From: Flavipsychrobacter sp964588295
Lineage (GTDB): Bacteria > Bacteroidota > Bacteroidia > Chitinophagales > Chitinophagaceae
NCBI GenBank assembly: GCA_964588295.1
Contig: CAZPOT010000001.1
Location: 310,001 to 374,000 of the forward strand
DNA: 64,000 bases
Reading direction: 5' to 3'
Shown here: one piece after another, positions 44,044 through 53,479 of the stretch
How the letters are laid out: each line of letters begins with the position of its first letter
How positions within the stretch are numbered: position 1 is the first letter of the stretch
Made by a program: the position numbers and the translations under genes
The notes under the pieces: model-generated
The model's database searches: none
What the model was told of the DNA's origin: nothing
What the model saw: the letters and a program-made list of their open reading frames with translations, nothing else

Positions 44044-44757
44044 ATGAAAAACATACTCATCCTGCTGGTGGCTATCATAACCGCGTTTGCGGCCAAAGCG
44101 CAGCTGCAGACCGACCTTGCTCTACAGTACCTGGTAAAAGCGCCAAAGACCGTAGACAGCAAAACGATACTGATAGTGCTGCTGCATGGCTATGGCAGTA
44201 ACGAGGCCGACCTGATAAGCCTGGCAGATCAATTGCCCGCCAATGCTATTGTATTGTCTGCCAGGGCACCGATAACGCTGCGGGAGAACAGCTATGCCTG
44301 GTATAACATTGATGGCCCGAATGCAGCAGGCAGCCATACGGATGAGACATTCAGAAGTCTTGGCCTTGCCCGGCAGTTTATTGACCAGGCGGCAAAAAAA
44401 TATAAGATACCAGCTTTGCGAACATATGTTGGTGGCTTTAGCCAGGGGGCTATTATGAGCCTTGATATAGCTTTAACTCAACCCGAGCAAATACATGGTG
44501 CAATAGTAATGAGCGGACGCCTACAGGAAGAGATAAAGCCCAAAGCTGTAAGCACCGACCGGGTAAACAAGGTAGCCATTTTTATAGCTCATGGCACAGA
44601 GGATAAAGTGATACCCATCGGCAAAGGCCGCGAGGAAAAAGCCTGGCTGGATAGCAAACATATACGTTACGAATATCACGAATACCCCATGGTGCATACT
44701 ATATCGCGCGAGGAGATGGTGGATATACAGAAGTGGTTTGCCATGCAATTGAAATAG
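44044..44757 (+). CDS. Exported phospholipase/carboxylesterase-like alpha/beta hydrolase
   Basis: A 237-residue protein with a signal peptide (MKNILILLVAIITAFAAKAQ). LLHGYGSNEADLISLADQLP supplies the oxyanion hole, GGFSQGAIMSLDIAL contains the nucleophile Ser in G-F-S-Q-G, HGTEDKVIPIGKG contains the acid, and YPMVHTISREEM the catalytic His. This is the Abhydrolase_2 (YpfH/EstB-like) family acting on short acyl esters. The ATG at 44044 is used because the signal peptide starts there; the frame extends upstream into the preceding terminator. Confidence 0.88.
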   Translation: MKNILILLVAIITAFAAKAQLQTDLALQYLVKAPKTVDSKTILIVLLHGYGSNEADLISLADQLPANAIVLSARAPITLRENSYAWYNIDGPNAAGSHTDETFRSLGLARQFIDQAAKKYKIPALRTYVGGFSQGAIMSLDIALTQPEQIHGAIVMSGRLQEEIKPKAVSTDRVNKVAIFIAHGTEDKVIPIGKGREEKAWLDSKHIRYEYHEYPMVHTISREEMVDIQKWFAMQLK

Positions 44758-44764
44758 CTCTTAA

Positions 44765-44940
44765 GCCATCGGGTTGAAACCCGCAAGTGTTCGAAACACC
44801 AATTTTCCCATATTCTTATTGGACAGCCCCTACGGGGCACGATCCGTTTCTGAATAAAATTGCTACAAAGCTTTTGCTCCTACGGAGCAATGACAGTTGC
44901 TTTTACAAGGTTCCGGACAGCTATAGGTTGAACCCTGAGG
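44765..44940. repeat. Cluster of short REP-like hairpins
   Basis: The spacer between the esterase and xerD holds at least five small palindromes: CGGGTT/AACCCG near 44770, GTGTT/AACAC near 44788, GCCCC-TAC-GGGGC near 44826, TGCTCC-TAC-GGAGCA near 44875 and AGGTT/ACCCT near 44925. The pairs of the TTGAA-loop and TAC-loop types alternate. No open reading frame here is convincing. Confidence 0.75.
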
Positions 44941-44991
44941 CTATTATCCGACTCTTTGAGACTCATGCTTAATCAACATACACAAGTCATA

Positions 44992-45885
44992 TTACCGATA
45001 CCGCGGATGAAACTTCTCCAGGGTATTGCGGAGGTAGCTGCGATCGAGGTGGGTGTATATCTCGGTGGTGGTGATGCTTTGATGGCCCATCATTTCCTGT
45101 ACGGCGCGGAGGTCTGCCCCACCCTCTACCAGGTGTGTGGCAAATGAATGGCGCAGCGTGTGCGGATGCACGTCGGTGCTTAGTCCGGCTTTGGCAGCCA
45201 GATCTTTAATGATGTAAAATACCATGATACGCGACAATGGAGAACCACGGCGATTGAGGAACAGGAAGTCCTCCTTTCCCGGCTTTATATCTACAAAGCA
45301 ACGCACATTGTCTTTATATAACGTTACCTGCTTTATTGCTTCTTCCCCTATCGGCACCAGGCGCTCTTTATTACCCTTGCCCAATACCTTTATAAAGCCA
45401 AGATCCAGGTACAGGTTCGATATCAACAACCCGGTCAGTTCACTCACACGCAGGCCGCAGCTATACATGGTCTCCAGCATAGCCCTGTTGCGCATACCAT
45501 CGGGCGTACTATGATCTATCACCTCGAACAACTTATCTATATCTGCTACGCTGAGCACATGTGGCAGGGCACGTTTCAGCTTAGGAGCTTCCAACAGCAT
45601 GGTGGGGTCGTTCTTAATTACTTCTTCGGCCACCAGGTAGCGAAAGAATGATTTTACCCCACTGAGTATACGCGCCTGTGTGCTGGCAGCCATTTCCAGC
45701 TCATATATCTCTGCAAGAAATTGCTGCAAGTGCGGTAGTGTAATGGATTCTACAGGCATTGCAAGCGGCTCCATATGATTGCGCAGCATACTCACGTCCC
45801 TCATGTATGCCTCTATGGTGTTGTCCGACATAGACCGCTCCAACATCAGGTAAGCCTTAAAGCCTTTTATATACGCATCCCACAT
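44992..45885 (-). CDS. xerD: Site-specific tyrosine recombinase XerD
   Basis: A 297-residue recombinase that resolves chromosome dimers at dif with XerC. The N-terminal SAM-like core-binding domain occupies about 1-95. All catalytic residues are present: Arg146 (SCGLRVSEL), Lys170 (VLGKGNKERL), His242 and Arg245 (HPHTLRHSFATH), His268 (MMGHQS) and nucleophile Tyr277 (TEIYTHLD). Full-length similarity to chromosomal XerD and the absence of phage genes argue against an integrase. No dif site was identified nearby. Confidence 0.93.
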   Translation of the reverse strand: MWDAYIKGFKAYLMLERSMSDNTIEAYMRDVSMLRNHMEPLAMPVESITLPHLQQFLAEIYELEMAASTQARILSGVKSFFRYLVAEEVIKNDPTMLLEAPKLKRALPHVLSVADIDKLFEVIDHSTPDGMRNRAMLETMYSCGLRVSELTGLLISNLYLDLGFIKVLGKGNKERLVPIGEEAIKQVTLYKDNVRCFVDIKPGKEDFLFLNRRGSPLSRIMVFYIIKDLAAKAGLSTDVHPHTLRHSFATHLVEGGADLRAVQEMMGHQSITTTEIYTHLDRSYLRNTLEKFHPRYR

Positions 45886-45908
45886 TTATACCTGCAAGTT
45901 ACTTTTTA

Positions 45909-45948
45909 AATGGCTCAATAGCTTAATGGCTTAATGGCTCAATGCCGA
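45909..45948 (+). repeat. Octamer array, five units of the AATGGCTC type
   Basis: Units AATGGCTC, AATAGCTT, AATGGCTT, AATGGCTC, AATGCCGA; same family and same 40-base length as the arrays at 41759 and 22175. It lies just upstream of xerD, between it and the terminator of the large T9SS gene. Confidence 0.82.
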
Positions 45949-45982
45949 AACTTATATATCAGTAGTGATAATAATCTAAAAT

Positions 45983-46015
45983 AAAAGTGCCACAACATTC
46001 AGCCGTGGCACTTTT
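45983..46015 (-). terminator. Terminator of the 1609-residue T9SS protein gene
   Basis: A perfect 11-base inverted repeat (AAAAGTGCCAC at 45983-45993, GTGGCACTTTT at 46005-46015) with an 11-base loop, T-rich on the minus strand. Confidence 0.9.
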
Positions 46016-46046
46016 GGGATTTGGAATTTGTTGTTTGGTTCTTGAC

Positions 46047-49000
46047 TTATCGCTGCAGGGTAAAGTGCATAGTACTTTGTTCTTCACCGTTGCGTATGGT
46101 AAGCAGGTAAGTGCCATTGGCCAGGTTATCGCCCAGTTGCAGTTCACTATCCACCACACCATTTGTTACGGTGGCCTTGCCCATATACACCGCCTTGCCC
46201 AGCATATCTGTTACCTGCACATCTATATTACCATTTACCACCCCATTGATATTACCCTTCACGTGGAAGCTGCCACTGTTAGGATTAGGCACCAGCATTA
46301 CGTTGCTGCCGGCGTTAGCCAGGCCGTGCACACCAACGTTGTTGCCAATGGTTATATGGATATAACTGAAAACAGATACGCCGCTGCACTGGTCTGTGTT
46401 CACCACTTCGCAGTTTACAGAATCGCCTGTGTGCAGGTTGTTGGTAATGTATACGCTGTTAGTAGCGCCAGCCTGGGGGATGCTATTTACATACCACTGG
46501 TAAGTAGGTGCCAGACCACCGCCGCTTACTATAGTACAGGTGAAGGTATCGTTCATACCGGCAGGAACTATATAGCCGGGCTGTGCGGTAACCACACCTA
46601 CTGGCTGCGTAATTGGCAGCACGGTAAGCGAGACATTAGTTGTGGCCGTAGGCGTGGTAACACAAGGGAAGTTGCTGGTCATGGTAACGGCTACTACATC
46701 GCCATTTGCAGGGGCGTATGTATATACAGGCCCTGTACCCATAGGACTACCATTCACTGTCCACTGGTACGTTGGTGCAGTGCCACCGCCATACATGCTG
46801 GTCGTCAGCACATCAGGATAACCATCGCACAAAGTATAACCAAGCGAAGATGATATGCTTACCAGGGGAGTTATCAGCGGACTTACCGTAAGCAGCTTGG
46901 TAGCGCTGGCCGTATTGGCAGTACGGCATGGAGCATTGCTGGTCATGGTACTCGTAATCACATCGCCATTATTAGGAATGTAGGTGTACAGGCTGCCTAC
47001 GCCCGAAGGTACGCCATTGATCGTCCATTGGTAAGAAGGCGATGAACCACCGCCCACAGGTACAGGCAGTATGGTAGCCAACGCTCCTGCGCAGGCAGTA
47101 TCGCCACCCGCCATTGTAGCCAATGTAAGGCCTGGCGTTACTATAGGGTTCACCGTCATAGTTACCCATGCACTGGTAGTATCGGGCACGGCACATTCGT
47201 AGCTGCTCAGTATCCATACACGTACCAGGTCGCCATTGTGCGGATGATAAGAATAAGTAGGGGTACCGGCAAGTATTACATTATTTACGCTCCATACATA
47301 CAGCGGAGAAGCACCACCGTTAGTAACCGTAGGCGTGAATGTAACCAGTGTATCCTGGCAAATGGTTGTACCCGGGTTGATATTCAACGAAACCGTAGGC
47401 ACCACAAGACCGGTAACATTTATAGGAAACAACGCATAGCAACCATTGGTACCAGTGGTATAGCTGATATTAGCGGAGCCTACTGCCACGCCGTGTACAA
47501 TACCTGTTGTTGCTTCTACAGTGGCAAAAGTAAGATCACTGCTGCTCCAGGTGCCGCCGGCAACGGTATTAGTTAGTGTAGTAATACCATTCAGGCACAC
47601 AGAAGGGGAGCCCGCTATAGCGGCTGGTATCTCGTTCACCGTTACCGATGCAGTAGCACGGCAGCCGGTAGGCAACGAATAGGTAATAGTTGTTGTGCCC
47701 GGGTTAACACCACGAACACCACCGCCACCAACCACAGTAGCTATAGCCGCATTTGCAGTGCTCCATGTACCAGTGCCAGGTGCACTACTAAGTGTAGTAA
47801 CAGCCAGCTGGCACACCTCAAACGTACCGGTAATAGCCGATGGCAGCGGATTGATAACAATAGGTAAAGTTATATAACAACTATTGGCACCTGTGTAGGT
47901 AACAGTGGCTGTGCCGGCAGTATTACCTGTAACCACCCCGCCGCTGCTGATGCTGGCAAAGCCGCCGGAGCTGACGCTCCAGGTGCCGGGCGTAGTAGCA
48001 TCGGTAAGGGTTGTGATACCACCTGATGCACAAACAGCAGGTGTGCCACCGATGGCTGCCGGAACAGGAATTACGTTCACATTCACTGATACAAAACATG
48101 TAGTGGCTGTGTTGGTAAATGTAATGGGCACCACACCTGCCGATACACCATAAACAGTGCCGGAGGTTGTGCCTACAGTGGCTATGGCCATATCTCCACT
48201 GCTCCAGGTACCAGGACCAGAAACATCGCTAAGGTTGATAGTGGCACCATTGCTGCATACCGTAGTTGTAGCACCGGTAATAGGTAATGGCAGTGCATTT
48301 ACCGTAATAGGCGTGGTGATGCCGCAGCCTGTTGTAGAGGCTGTATAAGTAACCGTAACCGAGCCGGCACCAACACCTGTAACCACACCAGTAGATGAAT
48401 TGACCGTTGCAATGGCAGATGAGCCGCTAGTGCTCCAGCTGCCCGGTGTTGTGGCATCTGTAAGCGCAATTGTACTACCACCGGCACATACTGCCGATGG
48501 GCCCGAGATCGGATCGGGCAAGGGATTGACGGTGATGTTTGCAAAAGCTGTACAGCCAGGCGACAAGGTATAGGTAACATTGGCAGTGCCTGCGCTTGCA
48601 CCACCTACAACACCACCTGTAGTGATGGTGGCAGTGGCTAATGGCGCTATGCTCCAGGTACCGGTAGATACAGGATGACTGAGCGATACCTGCTGACCTA
48701 CGCATACTGCCGATGAACCAACAATGGGCGCAGGTGCTGAACCTACCGTCATGTTATAAGTAACGTAGCAGCCCGACGGCATCATGTACGTCATGGTTAC
48801 TGTACCGGCTGACACACCATAAACAGCACCACTGGCTGCATCTACCGTAGCCCTGCTGAGCAGGCTGCTGCTCCAGCTGCCACCACTAGTGGTTTCGCCG
48901 AGGGTAGTCACGCCACCTACACATACTGAAGTAGAACCTGTGATAGGTGATGGTGCGCTGATGACTGTTATAAGCGCAGTATCTGTACAGCCTCCTGTTG

Positions 49001-50876
49001 AGGCGGTGTAGGTAACTATTGTTGTACCTGCAGCTGCACTAGTGACGACTCCGCCAGAATTAACCGTAGCCACAGCTACAGCGCCCCCGCTCCATGTACC
49101 TCCACCTGGTGTTCCGGTAAGTGTCAAGCTAGCTCCATCCGGACATAAAGGTGCTACGCCGGAGATAGTGACTCCTGGATTTATTGTAACAATGGCGGTA
49201 TCGGATGTAGTACATACTCCGTTGGTTAAGCTAGCTATATAATTTACAGTTGTTGAAGAGCCGACAGTTGTTGGATGTATATAAATATTGTTAGTCGCAG
49301 TACCGGCATACGCAGTAGCAAAACCAGGATCACTATAAGCATGCGTAACAGGTGTCCATACTGGCATCGGAGGAGTTGTGAGCATACCCGTGACTAAAAT
49401 ATTATCAAGAGCCCACCACCAGCCCCACGCACTGTTATAATAGTATTTTAGTTTGCAATTGGCTGAACCCAAGTAAGGAGCCAAAGAAAATGTAGCGGTA
49501 GAAAATGAAGTACTGCTTCCTACAGCTGTACCAGCATAATCATTGAGCGTCGTCCAGGTAGCACCGCCATTAGTCGATATTTGAACCTTCACTTGTTCAG
49601 TACTATAAGGCAAATAGGCATGCTGAAAAGTTAAGGTCGCACTTGAATACCCAGCTAAAGAAAAGGTCGGCGATATCAGGCTTGTCACTACGTTTGATGC
49701 AGCGGTTGCATCTGCAATTGCTATTGCAAACTGCGACATATCAGGGCTGTTAAAGGTATACGTTAGTGTACCGGAATATACATAACCGTCCGGCCTTAGC
49801 TGCCATGGAGCAACTGCAGAAGTAGAGACCATCCCTGTGTTGTCAACCACCCAGGGTGCAATAGAAGTATTAAAATCCTGCGATAATATCGTACTCAACC
49901 CAGCTGGAACAGTTGCTGTAAGTGTTACATTGCTACCGTTACAGATTGTTGCAACAGATGGAGTTACAACAGGAACAGGAGGCGCTGGCAAAATGGAAAC
50001 AGTTGTAGTAACTGTGTTTGTACACGTGGCACTTGAAGCGGTGAAGGTGTAGGTTCCTGCAACCGGAGACGCAATTGTTGGACTTAAAGAGGCAGATGAA
50101 TAGCCACCAGGACCAGTCCATGAATAAGTAGTACCGATAGTGGAGCCTGTAAGTGTCAATGGCGTGTTGGGACAAACTGGTCCGCTATTAGAAGCGGTAG
50201 TTGATAATGAACAATAATAATCTACTGATACATCATCTATTAATATGTCGTCCCAGAAATCGGATACTGCTCGGAACACTATATAATTAGTGGCTGAACT
50301 GAACGATGCAGGAACAGTAAAAGTGTATTTATACCATCCTTCTGCTGATACACCCGGTGCCTGAGTAATATCCTGATAAACTGTTCCCAACAACGTACCT
50401 CCGGTAGCAGTAGCTGAAGTGTTGACATATACGTCTAGCCTGTCTAAAGTCGCACCAATCAGCCAGTCGAGTCCATCCCCTCTATACATCCAGAAGGAAA
50501 CCTTATAAGTACCTGATGAAGCAGAAGTGAAACTCATTGCTGGCGTAGCTAAATCAGAAGTGCTACCCGTATTGTAATTAAAACAGTTGAACCACGCCAT
50601 ACCTGACCCTGCATGAGGACCTGGATTCGCTGCTGAAGCCCAAGAAGCATTCACAGCCCCGGTGCCTGCCGTTGCTCGCTTCCAAAGATCTGTTGAAGAT
50701 CCACCCGAAACATGTGCTCGTGTCCATGTGCCGCTGGCAGTTGGAGGGAATGTTGTAGCGTTGAAATTTTCAGTTAAAATATTTAACTGCGCACCACATT
50801 TTATAGATGAGATTAACACAAAAGTCAATAAAGAGATATACCTCCACACCAAGGATAAACGGGTTTTCATAAACAT
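46047..50876 (-). CDS. Large secreted multi-domain Ig-like protein with T9SS C-terminal sorting domain
   Basis: A 1609-residue exported protein. The signal peptide ends near IKCGAQ. A choice-of-anchor/MAM-like jelly roll follows (about 35-215: FWMYRGDGLDWLIGATLDRL), then an Ig-like unit (about 225-305), then a second jelly roll (about 320-500: ISTNGGATWTTLNDYAG). Eight BIG_2-like units come next, each with a Val-Cys start (TSVCVGGVTTL, SAVCAGGSTIAL, SPSVCLNGITTL) and a GTWS or GSWS turn, then four PKD-like units with YQWTINGVPSG or YQWTVNGSPMG. The T9SS type A domain has MLVPNPNSGSFHVKG and DMLGKAVYMG. A surface structural or adhesive protein is likely, but no ligand can be named. It starts at ATG 50876 or the second Met two codons later, and is transcribed alone. 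Confidence 0.9.
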   Translation of the reverse strand: MFMKTRLSLVWRYISLLTFVLISSIKCGAQLNILTENFNATTFPPTASGTWTRAHVSGGSSTDLWKRATAGTGAVNASWASAANPGPHAGSGMAWFNCFNYNTGSTSDLATPAMSFTSASSGTYKVSFWMYRGDGLDWLIGATLDRLDVYVNTSATATGGTLLGTVYQDITQAPGVSAEGWYKYTFTVPASFSSATNYIVFRAVSDFWDDILIDDVSVDYYCSLSTTASNSGPVCPNTPLTLTGSTIGTTYSWTGPGGYSSASLSPTIASPVAGTYTFTASSATCTNTVTTTVSILPAPPVPVVTPSVATICNGSNVTLTATVPAGLSTILSQDFNTSIAPWVVDNTGMVSTSAVAPWQLRPDGYVYSGTLTYTFNSPDMSQFAIAIADATAASNVVTSLISPTFSLAGYSSATLTFQHAYLPYSTEQVKVQISTNGGATWTTLNDYAGTAVGSSTSFSTATFSLAPYLGSANCKLKYYYNSAWGWWWALDNILVTGMLTTPPMPVWTPVTHAYSDPGFATAYAGTATNNIYIHPTTVGSSTTVNYIASLTNGVCTTSDTAIVTINPGVTISGVAPLCPDGASLTLTGTPGGGTWSGGAVAVATVNSGGVVTSAAAGTTIVTYTASTGGCTDTALITVISAPSPITGSTSVCVGGVTTLGETTSGGSWSSSLLSRATVDAASGAVYGVSAGTVTMTYMMPSGCYVTYNMTVGSAPAPIVGSSAVCVGQQVSLSHPVSTGTWSIAPLATATITTGGVVGGASAGTANVTYTLSPGCTAFANITVNPLPDPISGPSAVCAGGSTIALTDATTPGSWSTSGSSAIATVNSSTGVVTGVGAGSVTVTYTASTTGCGITTPITVNALPLPITGATTTVCSNGATINLSDVSGPGTWSSGDMAIATVGTTSGTVYGVSAGVVPITFTNTATTCFVSVNVNVIPVPAAIGGTPAVCASGGITTLTDATTPGTWSVSSGGFASISSGGVVTGNTAGTATVTYTGANSCYITLPIVINPLPSAITGTFEVCQLAVTTLSSAPGTGTWSTANAAIATVVGGGGVRGVNPGTTTITYSLPTGCRATASVTVNEIPAAIAGSPSVCLNGITTLTNTVAGGTWSSSDLTFATVEATTGIVHGVAVGSANISYTTGTNGCYALFPINVTGLVVPTVSLNINPGTTICQDTLVTFTPTVTNGGASPLYVWSVNNVILAGTPTYSYHPHNGDLVRVWILSSYECAVPDTTSAWVTMTVNPIVTPGLTLATMAGGDTACAGALATILPVPVGGGSSPSYQWTINGVPSGVGSLYTYIPNNGDVITSTMTSNAPCRTANTASATKLLTVSPLITPLVSISSSLGYTLCDGYPDVLTTSMYGGGTAPTYQWTVNGSPMGTGPVYTYAPANGDVVAVTMTSNFPCVTTPTATTNVSLTVLPITQPVGVVTAQPGYIVPAGMNDTFTCTIVSGGGLAPTYQWYVNSIPQAGATNSVYITNNLHTGDSVNCEVVNTDQCSGVSVFSYIHITIGNNVGVHGLANAGSNVMLVPNPNSGSFHVKGNINGVVNGNIDVQVTDMLGKAVYMGKATVTNGVVDSELQLGDNLANGTYLLTIRNGEEQSTMHFTLQR

Positions 50877-51129
50877 AGATTTTTGTAGAATTAATACACG
50901 TTCTGTTCACGTAAACTTAACAATTCGTTTTTATTAAAACAACTTTATGTTTGATATTAATCATCTATAAAAAACTAACAATAATTTTATTAACCATCAG
51001 TTAATTTGATATCTTCAAGCTGTTACATATCTAACTCGCCTGCCATTAACAACGTTCAGATCGGCACTTTAAACTATTGCACAACAATAACTATAACACT
51101 GTTAACAGGATGGTCAATACACACTGATC

Positions 51130-51137
51130 TAAATTTG
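51130..51137 (+). promoter_or_regulatory. -7 box (TAAATTTG) upstream of aroQ
   Basis: TAAATTTG matches TAnnTTTG and lies 32 bases before the ATG at 51170. The remainder of the 293-base divergent spacer (50877-51169) is AT-rich and shows nothing else. Confidence 0.55.
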
Positions 51138-51169
51138 GATTACGCTGAGCGACCCATTAATTTTACCCC

Positions 51170-51583
51170 ATGCATCTGGCAATAGTAAACGGCCCCAACC
51201 TGAACCTGCTCGGCACAAGAGAGCCGCACATATATGGCAGCGAGACATTTGAAGATTACCTGGCCGGGTTGCGCCGGCAGTTTCCGGGCGTTCAGATAGA
51301 CTATTACCAGAGCAATATAGAAGGCGAACTGATCAACTACCTGCATAGCTGTATGGGCAAGGCGCAGGGCATTATACTGAATGCAGGTGCCTATACGCAT
51401 ACCAGCATAGCCATTGCCGATGCTATCAGCGCTATTGCCATACCTGTGATTGAGGTGCATATCAGTAATGTTCTGGCCCGCGAAGAATACCGCAAAACCT
51501 CTGTTATTGCCACCAAATGCGTGGGCTCCATCAGCGGCCTTGGCATGAAGGGTTATGAACTGGCGGTGAGATATTTTCTATAA
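51170..51583 (+). CDS. aroQ: 3-dehydroquinate dehydratase, type II
   Basis: A 137-residue cytoplasmic enzyme that removes water from 3-dehydroquinate in the shikimate pathway and forms dodecamers. The N-terminus AIVNGPNLNLLGTREPHIYG contains the flexible lid with Arg17 and catalytic Tyr22. LNAGAYTHTSIAI and EVHISNVLAREEYRKTS contain the catalytic His97 and the substrate loop. The length is slightly short of the usual 145-150 residues but all motifs are present. The 12-mer TTAATTTTACCC directly before the ATG also occurs upstream of aspA. Confidence 0.95.
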   Translation: MHLAIVNGPNLNLLGTREPHIYGSETFEDYLAGLRRQFPGVQIDYYQSNIEGELINYLHSCMGKAQGIILNAGAYTHTSIAIADAISAIAIPVIEVHISNVLAREEYRKTSVIATKCVGSISGLGMKGYELAVRYFL

Positions 51584-51686
51584 TGGCAGGCACCAATATT
51601 ATTTTAAAGCAACCACCCAAGCCCGGCATTGATTAATACGTCTTTCAGATAACAACTAATCTGATCACGAAAACTAAAACTTAACT

Positions 51687-53471
51687 ATGAAGACATTCTT
51701 CCACAGCATCCTGTTATTTGCCTGCTTTATTGTTACCACATCTCAAACAAATGCCCAGGGCTGGCAGTGGGAACGGCACATTGTCAACACTCCCTTTGCA
51801 GTAAGCTCACGGCATGCAGCCCTCACTACAGATACAGCAGGCAATGTATTTTCAGCAACGCTCATAACTGGTTTTTCAGAATTACTCGGCGGTGTCACCT
51901 CTACATTCGGCACGCAAAGTATTGTCGATTCCACCACTGCTGCACAGCTTATTATTGCCAAAACAGATCCGCACGGCAATGTATTGTGGCTCACCGGCAC
52001 ACAACATACAGGCACAGGTGTAGCCAATATAAGCACAGATAAAGAAGGTAATGCGTATGTGCTCGGGGTCTACGACAGCGCCAGTGGCACATTGGGTAAT
52101 CATCCTATTACTCATGATCCATTGCCCGTACCCAACAATACCATGTATTTTATAGCTAAGCTGAACCCGGCCGGGCAGGTGGTGTGGGCAAAGAACGTAG
52201 TAGCTACTTCCAGCTTCGGGTATGGGGCCGGGGCGCCGGCTATGCAATATCTGCCGCATGGCAGCATAAGGGCAGATGATTCCGGTCATTTATATGTTTG
52301 CGGCACATTCATCAGCGGCGGGCTCACCATAGGCGCTACCCCGCTCAACCTAACGGGAGACCAGAACATATTCATAGCCAAGTACGATACAGCAGGAAAT
52401 CCGCTTTGGGCTAAATCGTATGGCAGTACCGGTGCGGACTTCCCATTTAACACCGGCCTTGCTCCAGATGGTACATTATATATGGCAGGCACTTACTATG
52501 CTCCTGCTATCACCTTGGGTACGGTAACCTTAACTAATACATCGGGCGCGGGGGCCTTCGTGGCAAAGTTCGATAACAACGGCAATACGCTCTGGGCTAA
52601 AACCACAGACACCTTCGTTTATATGTTTGATATAGCTGTAGACACTGCAGCCAATGCCTATGTGTGTGGCCGTTTCAGCGCAGGCAGTGTTAACTTCAAT
52701 ACGCATAACATTACTAACACGTCAGCTGAACACTCTGATGGCTTTGTGGTAAAATATGATAAAGATGGTAATGATGTATGGGCAAAAAACATGGGTAGCG
52801 ACTCTTCTGAAACTGCCGAGAAAATAACAACAGATAATTGTGGCAATATCTTTATAACAGGTGTGATAGATGATATTCATGCTGCCACCACTGGTTACGA
52901 CCTGCGTTTCGATGGCAATACACACCACCTAGCGGTGAATAGCTTTGCCGATCATCCGCTGTTTATAGCTCACTACGACGATGCGGGCAATTACGTAAAC
53001 TGTATAGGGTTATATGGCGGAGGAGTTAACCAGCCGCGCGTTACAACAGATAATAAGGGGCATTTTTATATTAATACCCAATGGACCAATCCCGATACGC
53101 TGGGCACAAACATATTGATGAGAGACTCCGGCGAAATGTACCAGTTTATTGCCCGGTTCGACTACGATTCTGTGGGTTGCATACTCTACGCATCTTTGCC
53201 GGTACAGGATATTACTAAGAGCTACGTGCATAATGTTACCCTATACCCCAACCCCGCTACTATAGAATGCTATATGGCCAGCGACGTTGCCTTTGCGCCC
53301 GGCACTACTGTTACTATAGTAGATATGGCCGGGAGAGCGGTGTATAACACGCAGGTAACCGGCACTGCCGCTACCCTACCAGTACATCAATTATCTGCCG
53401 GGGTATATAACTGCATTATTAATATGGGCACCGCGGGAATCATTTATAAAAAGATGGTGGTTGCTCCATAG
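51687..53471 (+). CDS. Secreted SBBP/beta-propeller-like repeat protein with T9SS sorting domain
   Basis: A 594-residue exported protein (signal peptide ends at TNAQG). Residues 30-500 repeat a 45-60-residue unit of the form D-x-x-G-N-x-x-x-W-A-K...G...Y-V-x-G-x-F (for example DTAGNPLWAKSYGSTGADFP, DNNGNTLWAKTTDTFVY and DKDGNDVWAKNMGSDSSE), the pattern of SBBP-type beta-propeller repeats. The C-terminal T9SS domain starts VTLYPNPATIECYM and has DMAGRAVYN. The function is unknown; similar proteins are cell-surface or secreted. Its stop is 8 bases from the stop of the convergent fmt gene. Confidence 0.88.
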   Translation: MKTFFHSILLFACFIVTTSQTNAQGWQWERHIVNTPFAVSSRHAALTTDTAGNVFSATLITGFSELLGGVTSTFGTQSIVDSTTAAQLIIAKTDPHGNVLWLTGTQHTGTGVANISTDKEGNAYVLGVYDSASGTLGNHPITHDPLPVPNNTMYFIAKLNPAGQVVWAKNVVATSSFGYGAGAPAMQYLPHGSIRADDSGHLYVCGTFISGGLTIGATPLNLTGDQNIFIAKYDTAGNPLWAKSYGSTGADFPFNTGLAPDGTLYMAGTYYAPAITLGTVTLTNTSGAGAFVAKFDNNGNTLWAKTTDTFVYMFDIAVDTAANAYVCGRFSAGSVNFNTHNITNTSAEHSDGFVVKYDKDGNDVWAKNMGSDSSETAEKITTDNCGNIFITGVIDDIHAATTGYDLRFDGNTHHLAVNSFADHPLFIAHYDDAGNYVNCIGLYGGGVNQPRVTTDNKGHFYINTQWTNPDTLGTNILMRDSGEMYQFIARFDYDSVGCILYASLPVQDITKSYVHNVTLYPNPATIECYMASDVAFAPGTTVTIVDMAGRAVYNTQVTGTAATLPVHQLSAGVYNCIINMGTAGIIYKKMVVAP

Positions 53472-53479
53472 TTCCGGCC

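Noticed and set aside
44992..45885. Phage or transposon integrase
   Set aside because: Full-length agreement with chromosomal XerD and absence of phage, transposon or attachment-site signs nearby.
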